Of a stretch of 64,000 bases of DNA, positions 1 through 9,715 are shown one piece after another. Position numbers and translations under genes: made by a program. Source of the stretch: Bryoerythrophyllum caledonicum (taxonomy: Eukaryota; Streptophyta; Bryopsida; Pottiales; Pottiaceae); assembly GCA_963971425.1 (NCBI GenBank), contig OZ020518.1, positions 10,271,989 through 10,335,988 on the forward strand, written 5' to 3'. The first letter of the stretch is position 1. Every line of letters begins with the position of its first letter. The notes beneath the pieces are model-generated. The model was not told the origin of the DNA. It worked only from the letters and a program-made list of their open reading frames with translations, and did not search any database.

Positions 1-642
1 CTCCCAGCTGGTACTGTCAATTGAACAGAAGAAGGCCCGGCGGTTCTACTAGATTTGACTGGTGTGGCATCCTCTGCATCGTTCCCTACAAACTTGGAAA
101 GAGAGAGGTCGGCCGAAGTTCCAGCGCTGTCCTCAATGACCACCACATCCGCCTCAGAAATCTACGCATTCATCTTCTCCGACATCTTGTTAAGGACTCT
201 CTCACTGGCCTCCAGCTCTCGCTTGTTCCCTTCCAATTCCCATTTAAGGTGTCCAATGAGGGCTTCATTTTTTTCGGCCTCATTTTCCAAATCTATCATT
301 TTCTGAATTAGCGCAATCATGTTTTGTAACATTGGCATTATAGAGAGAGTCAATGTGTCGAAGCCATCAGCGGCTCGTAGCACACTTGGAGTTATATTTG
401 AAAATGCATGAGCCATATTCAGAAGAGAGGGAGCCATTGCTGCAAGAATTTTGGCCCCGTTCATCAAATTATGTGCCACTCTCACTACTCCATGTATTTG
501 GGCCCATTCGCTCGAATCACTTTGCAGATCGGCTGGATGACCAAATTTTGTTGCTTGAGCCTTGAATGCATGCTTCAGTCCACTTAACACTCAAGTCGAG
601 CAAGTCTTTGAACTTATCCTTGTTTGGCATTATTCGAAGCAT
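1..642 (-). pseudogene. Coiled-coil reading frame, runs off the window edge
   Basis: This frame directly follows the family P relic: its ATG at 640-642 abuts the TAA at 643-645. It starts with MLRIMPNKDKFKDLLDL and shifts frame near 590. It then reads about 140 residues that are helical and charged near the end (LENEAEKNEAL, ELEASERVLNKM), which suggests a coiled coil. A TAG at about 159-161 interrupts it. The same frame then stays open to position 1 with an acidic, serine-rich stretch, so the gene extends beyond the window. It may be the second half of the family P protein or a separate ORF. The product is unrecognised, and the frameshift plus stop point to decay. Confidence 0.45.
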
Positions 643-1588
643 TTATTTAATACCGGAAACCAAAGTACCCTTGTTAATCATCGGGTCATAGGAATTTGGT
701 TCAAATGTTTCCGGCATTGAAGTGCTTGGCCCGGCATCCATTGTCTTTGGTGCCATGCCTTCCAAAGTTTGAACGTTTGGAACAACGGTCTCTTCTCCAT
801 CCGTATTCTCCCCCCCCCTCGTTCCGCGTTATCATCCTCTTCACCTCCTACAATCACAATATTCAGAATATCTGATTGTACGGGGTCTTCTACCATCGTT
901 ATCTCCAAAGTCTCTTTGGGGATTGTGGTGGACAGTATATTGTCGACCACAATGACCAAATGTTTGTCAGACTCCATTACAACGGCAACCTCCTCTACCG
1001 ATGGTTGTATTTTCGGCATAGTATCCACCGCGGTCATTTGACGAGGCTTTTTCTTCAACTCCTCCAAAATATCCTTGATCAAGGTCGATTTAGGATTGAA
1101 TAAATCAGGAATATGCTTCTGATTTCGCCCAGTCCTAAGCGGATATTGTATAGTAGTCAGAAACATGCTCCAATCCACCTTTCGTTTCAATACGACCTCG
1201 GTGTATACCATTGGTAATAGGCTGTAATTGAAAAATCCTTTGCTTCTTGGGTGATTCCCAAACAAAGCCCGCCAAACCTCCTCCGCACGATAAATGAAGT
1301 GCTCATCTTTGCACATCCATGGCTTGCAAGCAAAGTAAGTCGTATGACTTATATGGCAATCTCTTGGCCAAAGTTTATCAATGTGGTACATCTTCACGTA
1401 TTTCTTGCATGTCTTGGATATCCAATAATCCTCCATTTCAGCCTCCCAACCTTCCTCCGCATGGCTTCATTGTCCAAAATCTCCCACCGTAGATCATGAG
1501 TAGCACCTTTCTGTTTGATCCGTTTCTTTGACCGTCCCGTATCAATTTCACTCACATCCTCCACCCCAATCCCCTTCTCCGTTGCCAT
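643..1588 (-). pseudogene. Family P relic 1 (unrecognised protein)
   Basis: I do not recognise this protein. The frame opens at an ATG at 1588. It shifts frame near 1436 and again at a G run near 815, and in the third frame reaches a TAA at 643-645. The product would be about 315 residues. A basic N-terminus is followed by a conserved block with WISKTCKKYVKM, HIDKL and WPRD, then a second block with PMVYTEVVLKRKVDW, then an acidic, low-complexity C-terminus. The same blocks occur in the plus-strand frame at 9716-10744 (CKRYVKM, HLMKL, MVWAEIVLHKDVDW), so this is a family and not chance coding. A CCGTCCG-rich island lies about 200 bp upstream. The two frameshifts make it a pseudogene unless introns hide them. 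Function is unknown. Confidence 0.55.
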
Positions 1589-1784
1589 GATAACACTTAT
1601 TTAAAAAAAAACAAGCACGGACACTCTGGTATTAATTCGTGAATGAATGGTTTGGGAAATTAAGAAACGGTTTATCCGGTCACAATAAAAGAACCCCCGT
1701 CTCCTCACCTAGTAAGAGCAACAAGTACAGAAAATTGTAACTGCAGCACATCCGACTCGGCATGAAAGGAGAGGAAGTGAGGAA

Positions 1785-1920
1785 AAAACAAGCGACCGTC
1801 CGAGCTGGCGGTCGGCAAATGGGCCGGCTGTCTGAACTGGCCGTCCGAACCGGCTGTCGGCCGAGCCCGGTCGTCCGCCAACTGGCCGACCGCCGGGCTC
1901 GCGTCCGCCAGCCTATTCCG
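1785..1920. repeat. CCGTCCG-rich CpG island
   Basis: About 135 bp of GC-rich DNA in AT-rich surroundings, built from repeated GTCCG and CCGAC motifs on both strands. It sits about 200 bp upstream of the family P start at 1588 and is followed by a T-rich run. Similar blocks lie at 9420-9600, 18310-18460, 22800-23050 and 30120-30215. It may be the promoter of the P relic or the terminal part of a mobile element; the sequence does not decide. Confidence 0.5.
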
Positions 1921-2020
1921 CCAATTTTTTTAGTTTTATTTTTCTTTTATTGTTATTATTTTTTTAATTTTTTTTCCTTTATGTTTCCTTTTTTCCCTTC
2001 GTTAAAAGTAATGAAAGGTG

Positions 2021-2973
2021 TTAATCCCTAAGGTACCGTGACAGTTTTACACCAAAAACACTTCAAAAGTATTGGATTCTAGTGAAATGGACAAAGAAGG
2101 AAACAAAAACTTCAATTTCTAGTTTTGACCGTAGGATCTCAATTAAGACTTACGAAGTAATGTACTCACAAAATTTCATAAACTTTGACCACACGGATTG
2201 AAAGTTTATAGTGTTTGAAGTCAAGAAAATGGTTCATTTTCTTACCTCTATTTAATGGATCAGCAGTCTTTGACTTCACTTGGTGTCAAATTTTTGCACT
2301 ACACAAGGTCTAAATCCATTACCATCTTGTTAAACATGGTGGTAGTTCCTGATACACCAATTTTTAGAGGTAAAGGACGAGTGTAGCATATTCAAAACAA
2401 ATGTGCAAGAAGTGGAGGTTCGAAATTTGCCAATTCACACTTTAATTTTTTGTGAGATTAATATGTTTTTGATTGATAATCTGAATAATTAATAGGAAGG
2501 CTTACACCAGATGTTGTTGTGGAAAAAATAAAAAGTGAAAATTACAAAGATCTCTAAATTTTATCTGGAAAAGAAGATTTTCTTTTCATACCTTGCCCAA
2601 CAATGAGTGACAATGTGTGAAAATGTTTGACTTGGGTTGATATGTTGTTTTTCAGTAAAGACAAGATCTTTTTTTTGACACTATGAAGGCAAATAATATT
2701 ACTTGCAAGTATTGAAAATCTTACTTTTAATAGAGTGTCCTAGCAAAAGTTTTTGGAGGTGCCCGAGCTACCCGCTCTCCCCATTGGAAATGCAAAACCC
2801 TATAACTTTTTCATTAAATGTCCAATTTAAGAAAAAGTTGTTTTCCCACTAATATATCAATAATGCCTTTCTATAGTAAAAACTTCAAAGAGGAATGTTG
2901 GAAATTCACACCATAGGAACCTAACCAAACTTTCAAAAAGCCCATTTTTGACACTTGATCCTTTAGAAGTTAA
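2021..2973 (-). mobile_element. TIR element, TTAACCCCTAAAGG family (copy 1)
   Basis: This is a non-coding element of about 950 bp. Its ends are TTAATCCCTAAGGTACC on the left and a degenerate inverted copy, GATCCTTTAGAAGTTAA, on the right. The interior carries the family signature CAATCCGTGCGGTCAAAG in degenerate form on the minus strand. The same interior recurs at 14983-15882 and 45849-46775. There is no transposase, so it must have been moved in trans. Confidence 0.55.
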
Positions 2974-3082
2974 GATGGAGCTATATACCGTAAGGTAATA
3001 GAGCTATATACTCTAAGGAAACCAAAATATAAGAGAGAGAGAAAGCAAATATAAGGGAGAGACAACAAATAACACAAATATA

Positions 3083-3533
3083 TCTATATCTGTAAAAGAA
3101 TTTAGGATGAAGGACGATCTTTTTGGATGAACGCGCCGGATGTAAAACACGTCGAGCTTGGATGAAAAGCTATGCAAAAGTAAAAGCTAAAAGTTCAAAG
3201 CTAAAAGTTAGGGTTTTGGATAAAATGAAAAGCTAAAAGTTAGGATTTTGGATAAAATGAAAAGCTAAAAGTTAGGGTTTTGGATAAAAGGACGGGGCGG
3301 GGATAGGAAAGGGAACGGGGACGGGGGATGGGGGACGACGGACGGGGGACAAGTTAGGCTAAAAGTTAGGGTTTTGGATAAAAGGACGGGGTGGGGACCG
3401 GGGACGGAGGACGGGCGACGGGGGACAAGGACGGGGGGGGGACGATGGATTGGAGGGAAAGGACTAGGGGACAGGGAGGTGGGGACTCAACACAAAAAAA
3501 TGTTGTGTCCGGAGAACACGGGTAACACTCTAG
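3083..3533 (+). mobile_element. Short non-autonomous Helitron-like unit 1
   Basis: The unit begins TCTATATCTGTAAAAG after an A. It ends with a hairpin (GTGTCC, loop GGA, GAACAC at 3505-3519), then ten bases, then CTAG at 3530-3533, followed by T. This is the classical Helitron layout: 5' TC, 3' hairpin about 10 nt before CTRR, insertion between A and T. The interior holds a 30 bp repeat containing AAAGTTAGGGTTTTGG and a GGGGAC minisatellite. No Rep/helicase is encoded. Confidence 0.65.
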
Positions 3534-3598
3534 TTTGAAATATATTAGCTATGGAGAAGTTTTTTCTACTTTGTGGGAGAGTTGCCTTATATACATAA

Positions 3599-3864
3599 CT
3601 AGAGTGTTACCCATGTCCTCCAGACACAACATTTTTTTGTGTCCAAAAAAATGTCCCCCCAATAAAAGCTAAAAGTTAGGGTTTTGGATTAAAGGACGGG
3701 GCGGGGATGGGGACGGGGACGAGGACGGAGACGGGGACGGGGACGGGGGACAAGGGGACAAGGACGGGGGAGACGATGGATTGGAGGGAAAGGGCTAGGC
3801 AATGGGGAGGTGGGGACTCAATACAAAAAAATGTTGTGTCCGGAGGATACGGGTAACACTCTAG
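3599..3864. mobile_element. Rearranged Helitron-like unit with inverted 3' end
   Basis: It opens with the reverse complement of the family 3' end (CTAGAGTGTTACCC at 3599-3612, then the hairpin region). It continues into the usual interior repeats and closes with a normal-orientation hairpin and CTAG at 3861-3864. So two 3' ends face outward with no 5' TC end between them. A 65 bp spacer (3534-3598) separates it from unit 1. Confidence 0.55.
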
Positions 3865-4219
3865 TCTATATCTATAAAAGAATACAGGATGATAAACGCG
3901 TCAAATGGATGAACGTGTCGATGAAAACGGAGCGTTGAATGGATGAACGCGTAGATGAAAAATGCGTTTGGATGAAAAGCTAAAAGTTAGGGTTTTGGAT
4001 AAAATGAAAAGCTAAAAGTTAGGGTTTTGGATAAAATGAAAAGCTAAAAGTTAGGGTTTTGGATTAAAGGACGGGCACGGGTACGGGTACGGGTACGGGG
4101 ACGGGGACGGGGACGGGGGACAGGGGGACGCTAGATTGTAGGGAAAGGTCTAGGGGACGGGGAGGTGGGGACTCATTACAAAAAAATGTTGTGTCCGGAG
4201 GACACGGGTAACACTCTAG
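3865..4219 (+). mobile_element. Helitron-like unit 2, abutting its neighbours
   Basis: This 355 bp unit starts TCTATATCTATAAAAG directly after the CTAG of the preceding unit, with no spacer. It ends with the hairpin GTGTCC-GGA-GGACAC, a perfect 6 bp stem, and CTAG at 4216-4219. The interior has three copies of the GCTAAAAGTTAGGG module and a GGTACGGGTACGGG run. Confidence 0.65.
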
Positions 4220-4544
4220 TCTATATCTATAAAAGAATACAGGATGACAAACGATCCTTTTGGATGAATGCGTCGATGGATGAACGCGTCGATAAAAAAT
4301 GCTTTTGGATGAAAAGCTAAAAGTTAGGGTTTTGGATAAAAGAACGGGAAAAAGCTAAAAGTTAGGGTAACATTTTTAAAAAGAAAAGCTAACACTTTCA
4401 AAAAGGACAGGATGGGGATGGGGACGGGGGACAAGGGGACAAAGACGGGGGGACGATGGATTGGAGGGAAAAGGCTAGGGGACGGGGAGGTGGGGACTCA
4501 ACACAAAAAAATGTTGTGTCCGGAGAACACGGGTAACACTCTAG
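4220..4544 (+). mobile_element. Helitron-like unit 3, abutting unit 2
   Basis: A 325 bp unit that starts at the T immediately after the CTAG of unit 2 and ends with hairpin and CTAG at 4541-4544. From about 4490 to 4620 it is identical to 3480-3609 at a constant offset of 1011 bp, including the 65 bp spacer and the start of an inverted 3' end at 4610. The array then runs into the assembly gap. Confidence 0.6.
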
Positions 4545-4620
4545 TTTGAAATATATTAGCTATGGAGAAGTTTTTTCTACTTTGTGGGAGAGTTGCCTTA
4601 TATACATAACTAGAGTGTTA

Positions 4621-4820
4621 NNNNNNNNNNNNNNNNNNNNNNNNNNNNNNNNNNNNNNNNNNNNNNNNNNNNNNNNNNNNNNNNNNNNNNNNNNNNNNNN
4701 NNNNNNNNNNNNNNNNNNNNNNNNNNNNNNNNNNNNNNNNNNNNNNNNNNNNNNNNNNNNNNNNNNNNNNNNNNNNNNNNNNNNNNNNNNNNNNNNNNNN
4801 NNNNNNNNNNNNNNNNNNNN
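4621..4820. other. Assembly gap of 200 N
   Basis: Exactly 200 undetermined bases, which looks like a placeholder of unknown true size. It begins inside an inverted Helitron end that is part of a perfect duplication and ends at the last codons of the Tc1-like transposase. A collapsed repeat is therefore the likely cause. Confidence 0.95.
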
Positions 4821-5813
4821 CCTCCATTAGCATCAATCACCGCTTGTAACCTTGAGGGCATAGAATGACATAGTTGAAGGAGCTTTGTACCACTAACCAA
4901 ATTCCACTCTTTTTCAAGAACTACCTTCATCACTTCTAAGTTTCTAGGGCATTCCTTGCCATGTTGCACAACATCTTTTAGCATCCTCCTGACATTCTCG
5001 ATTGGATTGAGATCGGGAGAGTTTGCAGGCCAATTGAGCTTTTCGAGTTGGTTGGTTTGTCTCCATTCTTCACATGTTTTGCTACGATGAACAGGTGCAC
5101 CATCTTCCATTAGCACTCCTTCTGGAAGTCTACTCAAGAAATGAATCAATTCGCCATCGTAGACCACTTCAATAAAATCTTTAGCAGAACGTTGAGTTTT
5201 TGGCATAAAGACAAGTTGTGACTTTTGTCCTCCAGCAAATGCACCCCAAATCATCAAAGATGTCCGTCCACTTTTAAAAGTAGGAACTATACAACTTGAT
5301 GAATAACGCTCATATGCACTTCTCCAAACATGAATTTGCCGAGAACTTTTTCCAATCTCAAAAGTAGATTCATCTGTCCAAACAATATGCTCCGACTCTT
5401 TTGGACTCCATCCATGGTACTTCTGAGCAAAAGCTAACCGTTGAGACATGTGATGGGATGTCAAGAAAGGTTTTTTGACTGCAATTCGACTAAAAATACC
5501 ACTTTTATGTAATACCCTTTGAATAGTACGTCTACACACTTGAGTACGGCACATATTAGTAATCTCTGAGACCGAGGAACGACGATGAGTTTTTTGCATA
5601 ACGCACAATATTATTCACATCTCTCTCACTAAGTTTTTTAGCGTGACTTCCACCGCAAGGTTTGCGCTTATAAGTTCCATCTTCTTTAAACATTTTTACT
5701 AACCTCTGAACTGTTCTAACAGAAACTCCAGTAATGGCTGCAATTTGAACTCTTGTATTTCCTCCCTCACTCAAACCTATAATGCAAGCACGGATTTCAT
5801 CTGAAATTGCCAT
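4821..5813 (-). pseudogene. Tc1-like DD34E transposase, frameshifted
   Basis: This encodes a cut-and-paste transposase. The ATG at 5813 opens an N-terminal helix-turn-helix domain (EIRACIIGLSEGG, VSVRTVQRLVK) typical of Tc1/Tc3 DNA-binding regions. The catalytic domain shows WTDEST, then MEDGAPVHRS, then NSPDLNPIENV. There are 34 residues between the second Asp and the Glu, so the triad is DD34E. A one-base frameshift near 5565-5570 (around AKNSSS / SSVSEI) splits the protein. The C-terminus stops at QAVIDANGG against the assembly gap, probably only a few residues short of the end. Terminal inverted repeats are not visible; one end should be in the gap. Plant mariner-like elements are usually DD39D, so the DD34E form is notable. 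Confidence 0.85.
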
Positions 5814-6600
5814 TATAGACTATTTTTTATGATGTTGATACAATACTAAATGCTCTTCAATAAGTAATCAATATAACACTCAACCTATGGCAATTGGATT
5901 ATATAATTCAGTAAACACAAAGGACTCAGCTTATGGCATGTGCACTAAATAAATCAATCAACAACATAACACTCACATTGGCATGTGCATTAGGTGATAA
6001 CCATGGCATGTGCATTAGATGATAACCATAGCATGTGCATCAATTGAGTGAACCAAAAAATACTCTTGGACATACTCATGCCACATGTGATTCGTCAACA
6101 CTCAGTAAACTAGTCAACAACACTCAACAAAAAATATATATATATATCCACTCAATAAATCAGCCCATATGTGATATGCCCACTCAATGGATCAGCCCAT
6201 ATGTGATTTGTCTACTCAATCAGTCAACAACACTCAGCCCATATCTAATATGTCCACTCAATACCATCTCAACATTCACTTTCAATACCATCTCAACATT
6301 CACTCTATTACAAATCACATGACAAAATACACACAACATTTCCTTTACATAGTGCTCAACAAATATTTGGAGGAGAAAACTCGTCATACGTGCATAATGC
6401 ACACCAAACCTTATGACAAGTGGATTCTTCTACACAAAACAACTCTGCAATTCTACATGTAGATTTCATTGATCTTTTCAAGATGCATTTATGTTTGGTA
6501 GCTTAGTCACATGAATAAAATCAATGAAGAGTACGAGGTGTCAAAGATAATTTGACATTCTCAATATGCCCCTCCAATATAGTTTCTCATTGTTACAAAC
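5814..6600. repeat. Flank of the Tc1 copy with short tandem repeats
   Basis: AT-rich, with no convincing gene. At 5973-6045 a ~27 bp unit containing GGCATGTGCATTAG repeats about three times. At 6145-6270 a ~36 bp unit containing CAGCCCATATGTGAT repeats. At 6262-6305 an ACCATCTCAACATTCACT unit repeats twice. The short open frames here are translations of these repeats. Confidence 0.6.
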
Positions 6601-6601
6601 A

Positions 6602-7505
6602 TTGGTAGATATGGAATAAATTTTTTTTGTATATACATCTTTTGGCTTTGAAATCTATCTCATATGTTACCAATATAGAGATGATCTTGTGGCCAAAATT
6701 TCATTATGTATCAACAAAAACTCAATCCTAGGAAGGGTGTTGAAGTTGGAAGTAGTAGTAAACTTTCCCCTTTGTTTGTCACAACAATACATGTTGGTAG
6801 ACTTGGTATATGTTTTTTTGTGTAAATCTTTTGGATTTTGAAATTTTCCACACTTGTATTTGACGTGAAGGTGACTTCATACCCAAAATTTCATGGACAA
6901 ATAAATTTTTTTGAGTTCTTGGAAGGGTGTCAAAGTGGGCAGCTGTGAAACTTTTCTCACAACTAACCCCCATGTTAGTAGATTTTGAATATCTTCTTTT
7001 GAATACATTTTTTGGCCTTGAAAATTTTTCCACATGTTATCAACATAAAGGTTACCATGTGTCAAAAATTTCATGTTGAAATAACAAACCCTCAATCCTA
7101 GGGAGGGTGTCAAAGTTGGAAGTAGTAAAATGGTTTTTCCCTTTTTTTCTCACAATTACACATGTTGGTAGATTTGGGATGTGATTTTTTTTGTGCATTT
7201 TTTGGACTTGAAAATTTCCACACATGTAATCAACATAAAGGTGTTCTCACTCCAAAAATTCCATGGGCAAAAAAAATTTCCTCAATCCTTGGGATGGTGT
7301 CAAAGTTGGCGGTTGAGAAACTTTTCTCACAGCTACCCCATGGTGGTTAATTTTTAATATCTTTTGTTTTTTGAGTCCTCTGGGCTTGAAATTTGGTATG
7401 CATGTTTTTAACATAGAGTTGATGCTGTTCTCAAAATTTGAGGGTAAAAGAACAATTTTTCAGCCCTGTGGAGGGCGTCAAAGTTGGCAGCAGTGTGGGA
7501 CACCA
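6602..7505. repeat. Five-copy ~185 bp tandem repeat with dimer organisation
   Basis: The marker TTGGTAGAT (or close variants) recurs at 6602, 6794, 6974, 7165 and 7344. The spacings are 192, 180, 191 and 179 bp, so the long-range period is about 371 bp. Alternate monomers also differ at their ends: one type carries GGAAGTAGTA, the other GGCAGCTGTGAAAC or a close form. This is a two-monomer higher-order satellite array. It has no coding capacity. Confidence 0.75.
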
Positions 7506-8830
7506 TCCCTGGAATTGCCCAAACGCCAATTTGAATGTCACCCTACTGTACAAGATGTATAATAAACCTTCTCATTGATTGTTTGGATAAACATTCTAAA
7601 AGATATTTGGTGCACAGAAAAGTAAAATGTGAATTGGCCATGTTTGAACCTCCACTCCTTGCACAAATTTGTTTGAATATGCTACTCCCATTTTTTACCT
7701 CTATAAATTGGTGTATATGGAATTAACATCATGCTTCACAGAACAATATAAAATTACGAACTTTTGGATTGGAACAAGTTTATAAAAATCAAAGTCAAAG
7801 TCTAGGATACCAATCAACGATGGAAGAAAATGAACATTTTTTTTTACATTACACACTATAATCTATCAATCGATGCGGTGGATTGCAACCATAAGAGCAT
7901 GGTGTGTTCATATAGAAGTCTACTTTAGGATCTTACGGTTTAACTCTAAAGATCACTTGAAAAATGTGATTGCTATGCCTCTTTTTCAATGTGACGGTTT
8001 TGGACTAATTTTTTAGCTAAATTGGCGATGTTCCTTTAGAGTTTCAAACAAGGGTAAAATATCTAGACCTTGCATATTACATAAATATGATACGAAGTGT
8101 TGTCAAAGTCTCACTGTCTCATGAATATGGATCGACGCAGGGAAGAGAATGAGTTGTTGTTTGGATTGTAAACACCATGATTTATCAATCGGTGTGGTCG
8201 ATAGGAACCAAATATGTGAACACGCCATACTCTTTTAGTTGCAATCTACTGCATGAATCAATAGATTATACTGTCTAACGTGAAAAAAATGGTTGAGTTT
8301 TCTTCCCGGGTTTGTAGACTTTGACTTCACTTTCTATTAAATGTTTAAAGTACAGAAGTTCCAAATCTTTTACCATTGTCTTAAGCATCATGTTCATTTC
8401 CAATACACCAATTTCTAGAGGTAAAAGAGGGGTGTAGCATCTTCAAAAAATTTGAGCAACAAGTGGAGGTTCAAGAATGGCCAATTCACATTACAATTAC
8501 TTGTGAACTAAATATCTTTTAGAATGCTTATCCAATTGGTCTATAAAAGGGTTTACAACACATCTTTTAGGAGAAAAAAACAAAAAGTGAAAAATATAAA
8601 AATTTGTAAGTTTTATTGAGGAAAAGAAGAAGTTTTGTTGCACATTGCCCGAAAAATGGTGAAAATCTTTTACTTGGAATAAATTGCGAATTTACAATAA
8701 AGACAATCATTTTTTTGGAAATCTTTAAAGAAAGAAATATTCTTCATGAGTATGAAAACCTCAATGTCAATAGAAAATTCTATGAAAGGTTTATAGATGC
8801 CCAGGCTCCCCATTTTTCACTATGAGTGGT
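7506..8830. repeat. Degenerate TIR-family sequence
   Basis: AT-rich and without a gene. Family signatures are recognisable: a CTATAATCTATCAATCGATG stretch near 7856, a second one near 8170-8260 in the opposite sense, and the module with GTGTAGCATCTTCAAAA near 8430. Termini are not clear, so these are probably fragments of two or more old copies of the TTAACCCCTAAAGG family. Confidence 0.45.
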
Positions 8831-9419
8831 ACTAAATTTGGAACCACAAATCCAAGAAAATTAAAAAAAATACATTCAAATAGCTCTTCCCAGGGACAAT
8901 CTAACATAAATTTTTTGAAAGTTGTTTTTATTTATTGAATATTCGAATTCTAGAAACCTGCCCAAAATCAAAAACTCGCCGAAAAGGAGGTTCAGTCATG
9001 TAGAGGGCGAGAGGCCAAAAATCCTCCCATACAAAGTTATGCCTACACCATGAGCAATGTACCCTTGGCCCTTGGAACATTGTGCCCGTGGGCCATTCCA
9101 ATTTCCTCCTGATCAGTCAAACATAAAAAAAGGGTAAGAACATCTCTTACATGTTATGTAGGATATTTTAAGTGGAACCATTATTAAGAAACTATATAAA
9201 TCTGTGCTTCCACGTGCACAATGAAATATCCTCGTGAATGCGCATAAAATCTTCCTGACATTCTTCCGACCATTAATGCACGTGACTAGATCTCCAGATT
9301 TGGAGTGCACGTGCAATGTGAACCATCCCAGAAAAAGAAGTGGAGGACAAGGGAAGGGAGTTGAAAGGGGAGAGAGTTGGGAGGGGAGGGAGCGTAGAGA
9401 AGTGGAGGAGTGAAGAGGG
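8831..9419. other. No gene seen; AT-rich spacer turning purine-rich
   Basis: I see no gene. The right end (9340-9419) is a G/A-rich stretch leading into the CpG island, which may be the outer edge of the family P 5' region. Confidence 0.5.
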
Positions 9420-9605
9420 GAGGCCGTCCGATCGGGGTCGGCCGCGGACGGACTCTACGGACGGATCCGATCGGACGGCCACGGTCGTCCGTGACGACAT
9501 CGTGGCCGTCCGATCGGGCGATGCGCCCGAGGCCGTCCGCCATCGGACGATTTGCCGACCGTCCGCCATCCGCGGTCGGCATAAAAGGCGGACGGCCGAC
9601 CATTC
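9420..9605. repeat. CCGTCCG-rich CpG island
   Basis: A dense run of GGACGG, CCGTCCG and GATCGG motifs on both strands, very rich in CpG. It ends about 110 bp before the open frame of family P relic 2. It matches the islands at 1785-1920 and 22800-23050 in composition and motif. It is a likely 5' regulatory region or element terminus. Confidence 0.5.
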
Positions 9606-9715
9606 TCCCACACTTTAGTGGGCGAGCTAGTCGCTTTGGCATTTTCTGCCAAATTGCTTGCGCCCCCTTGAGTGCCCCCTTATAATTTTTTAATTCATTT
9701 AATTGTTTGTTCTAA

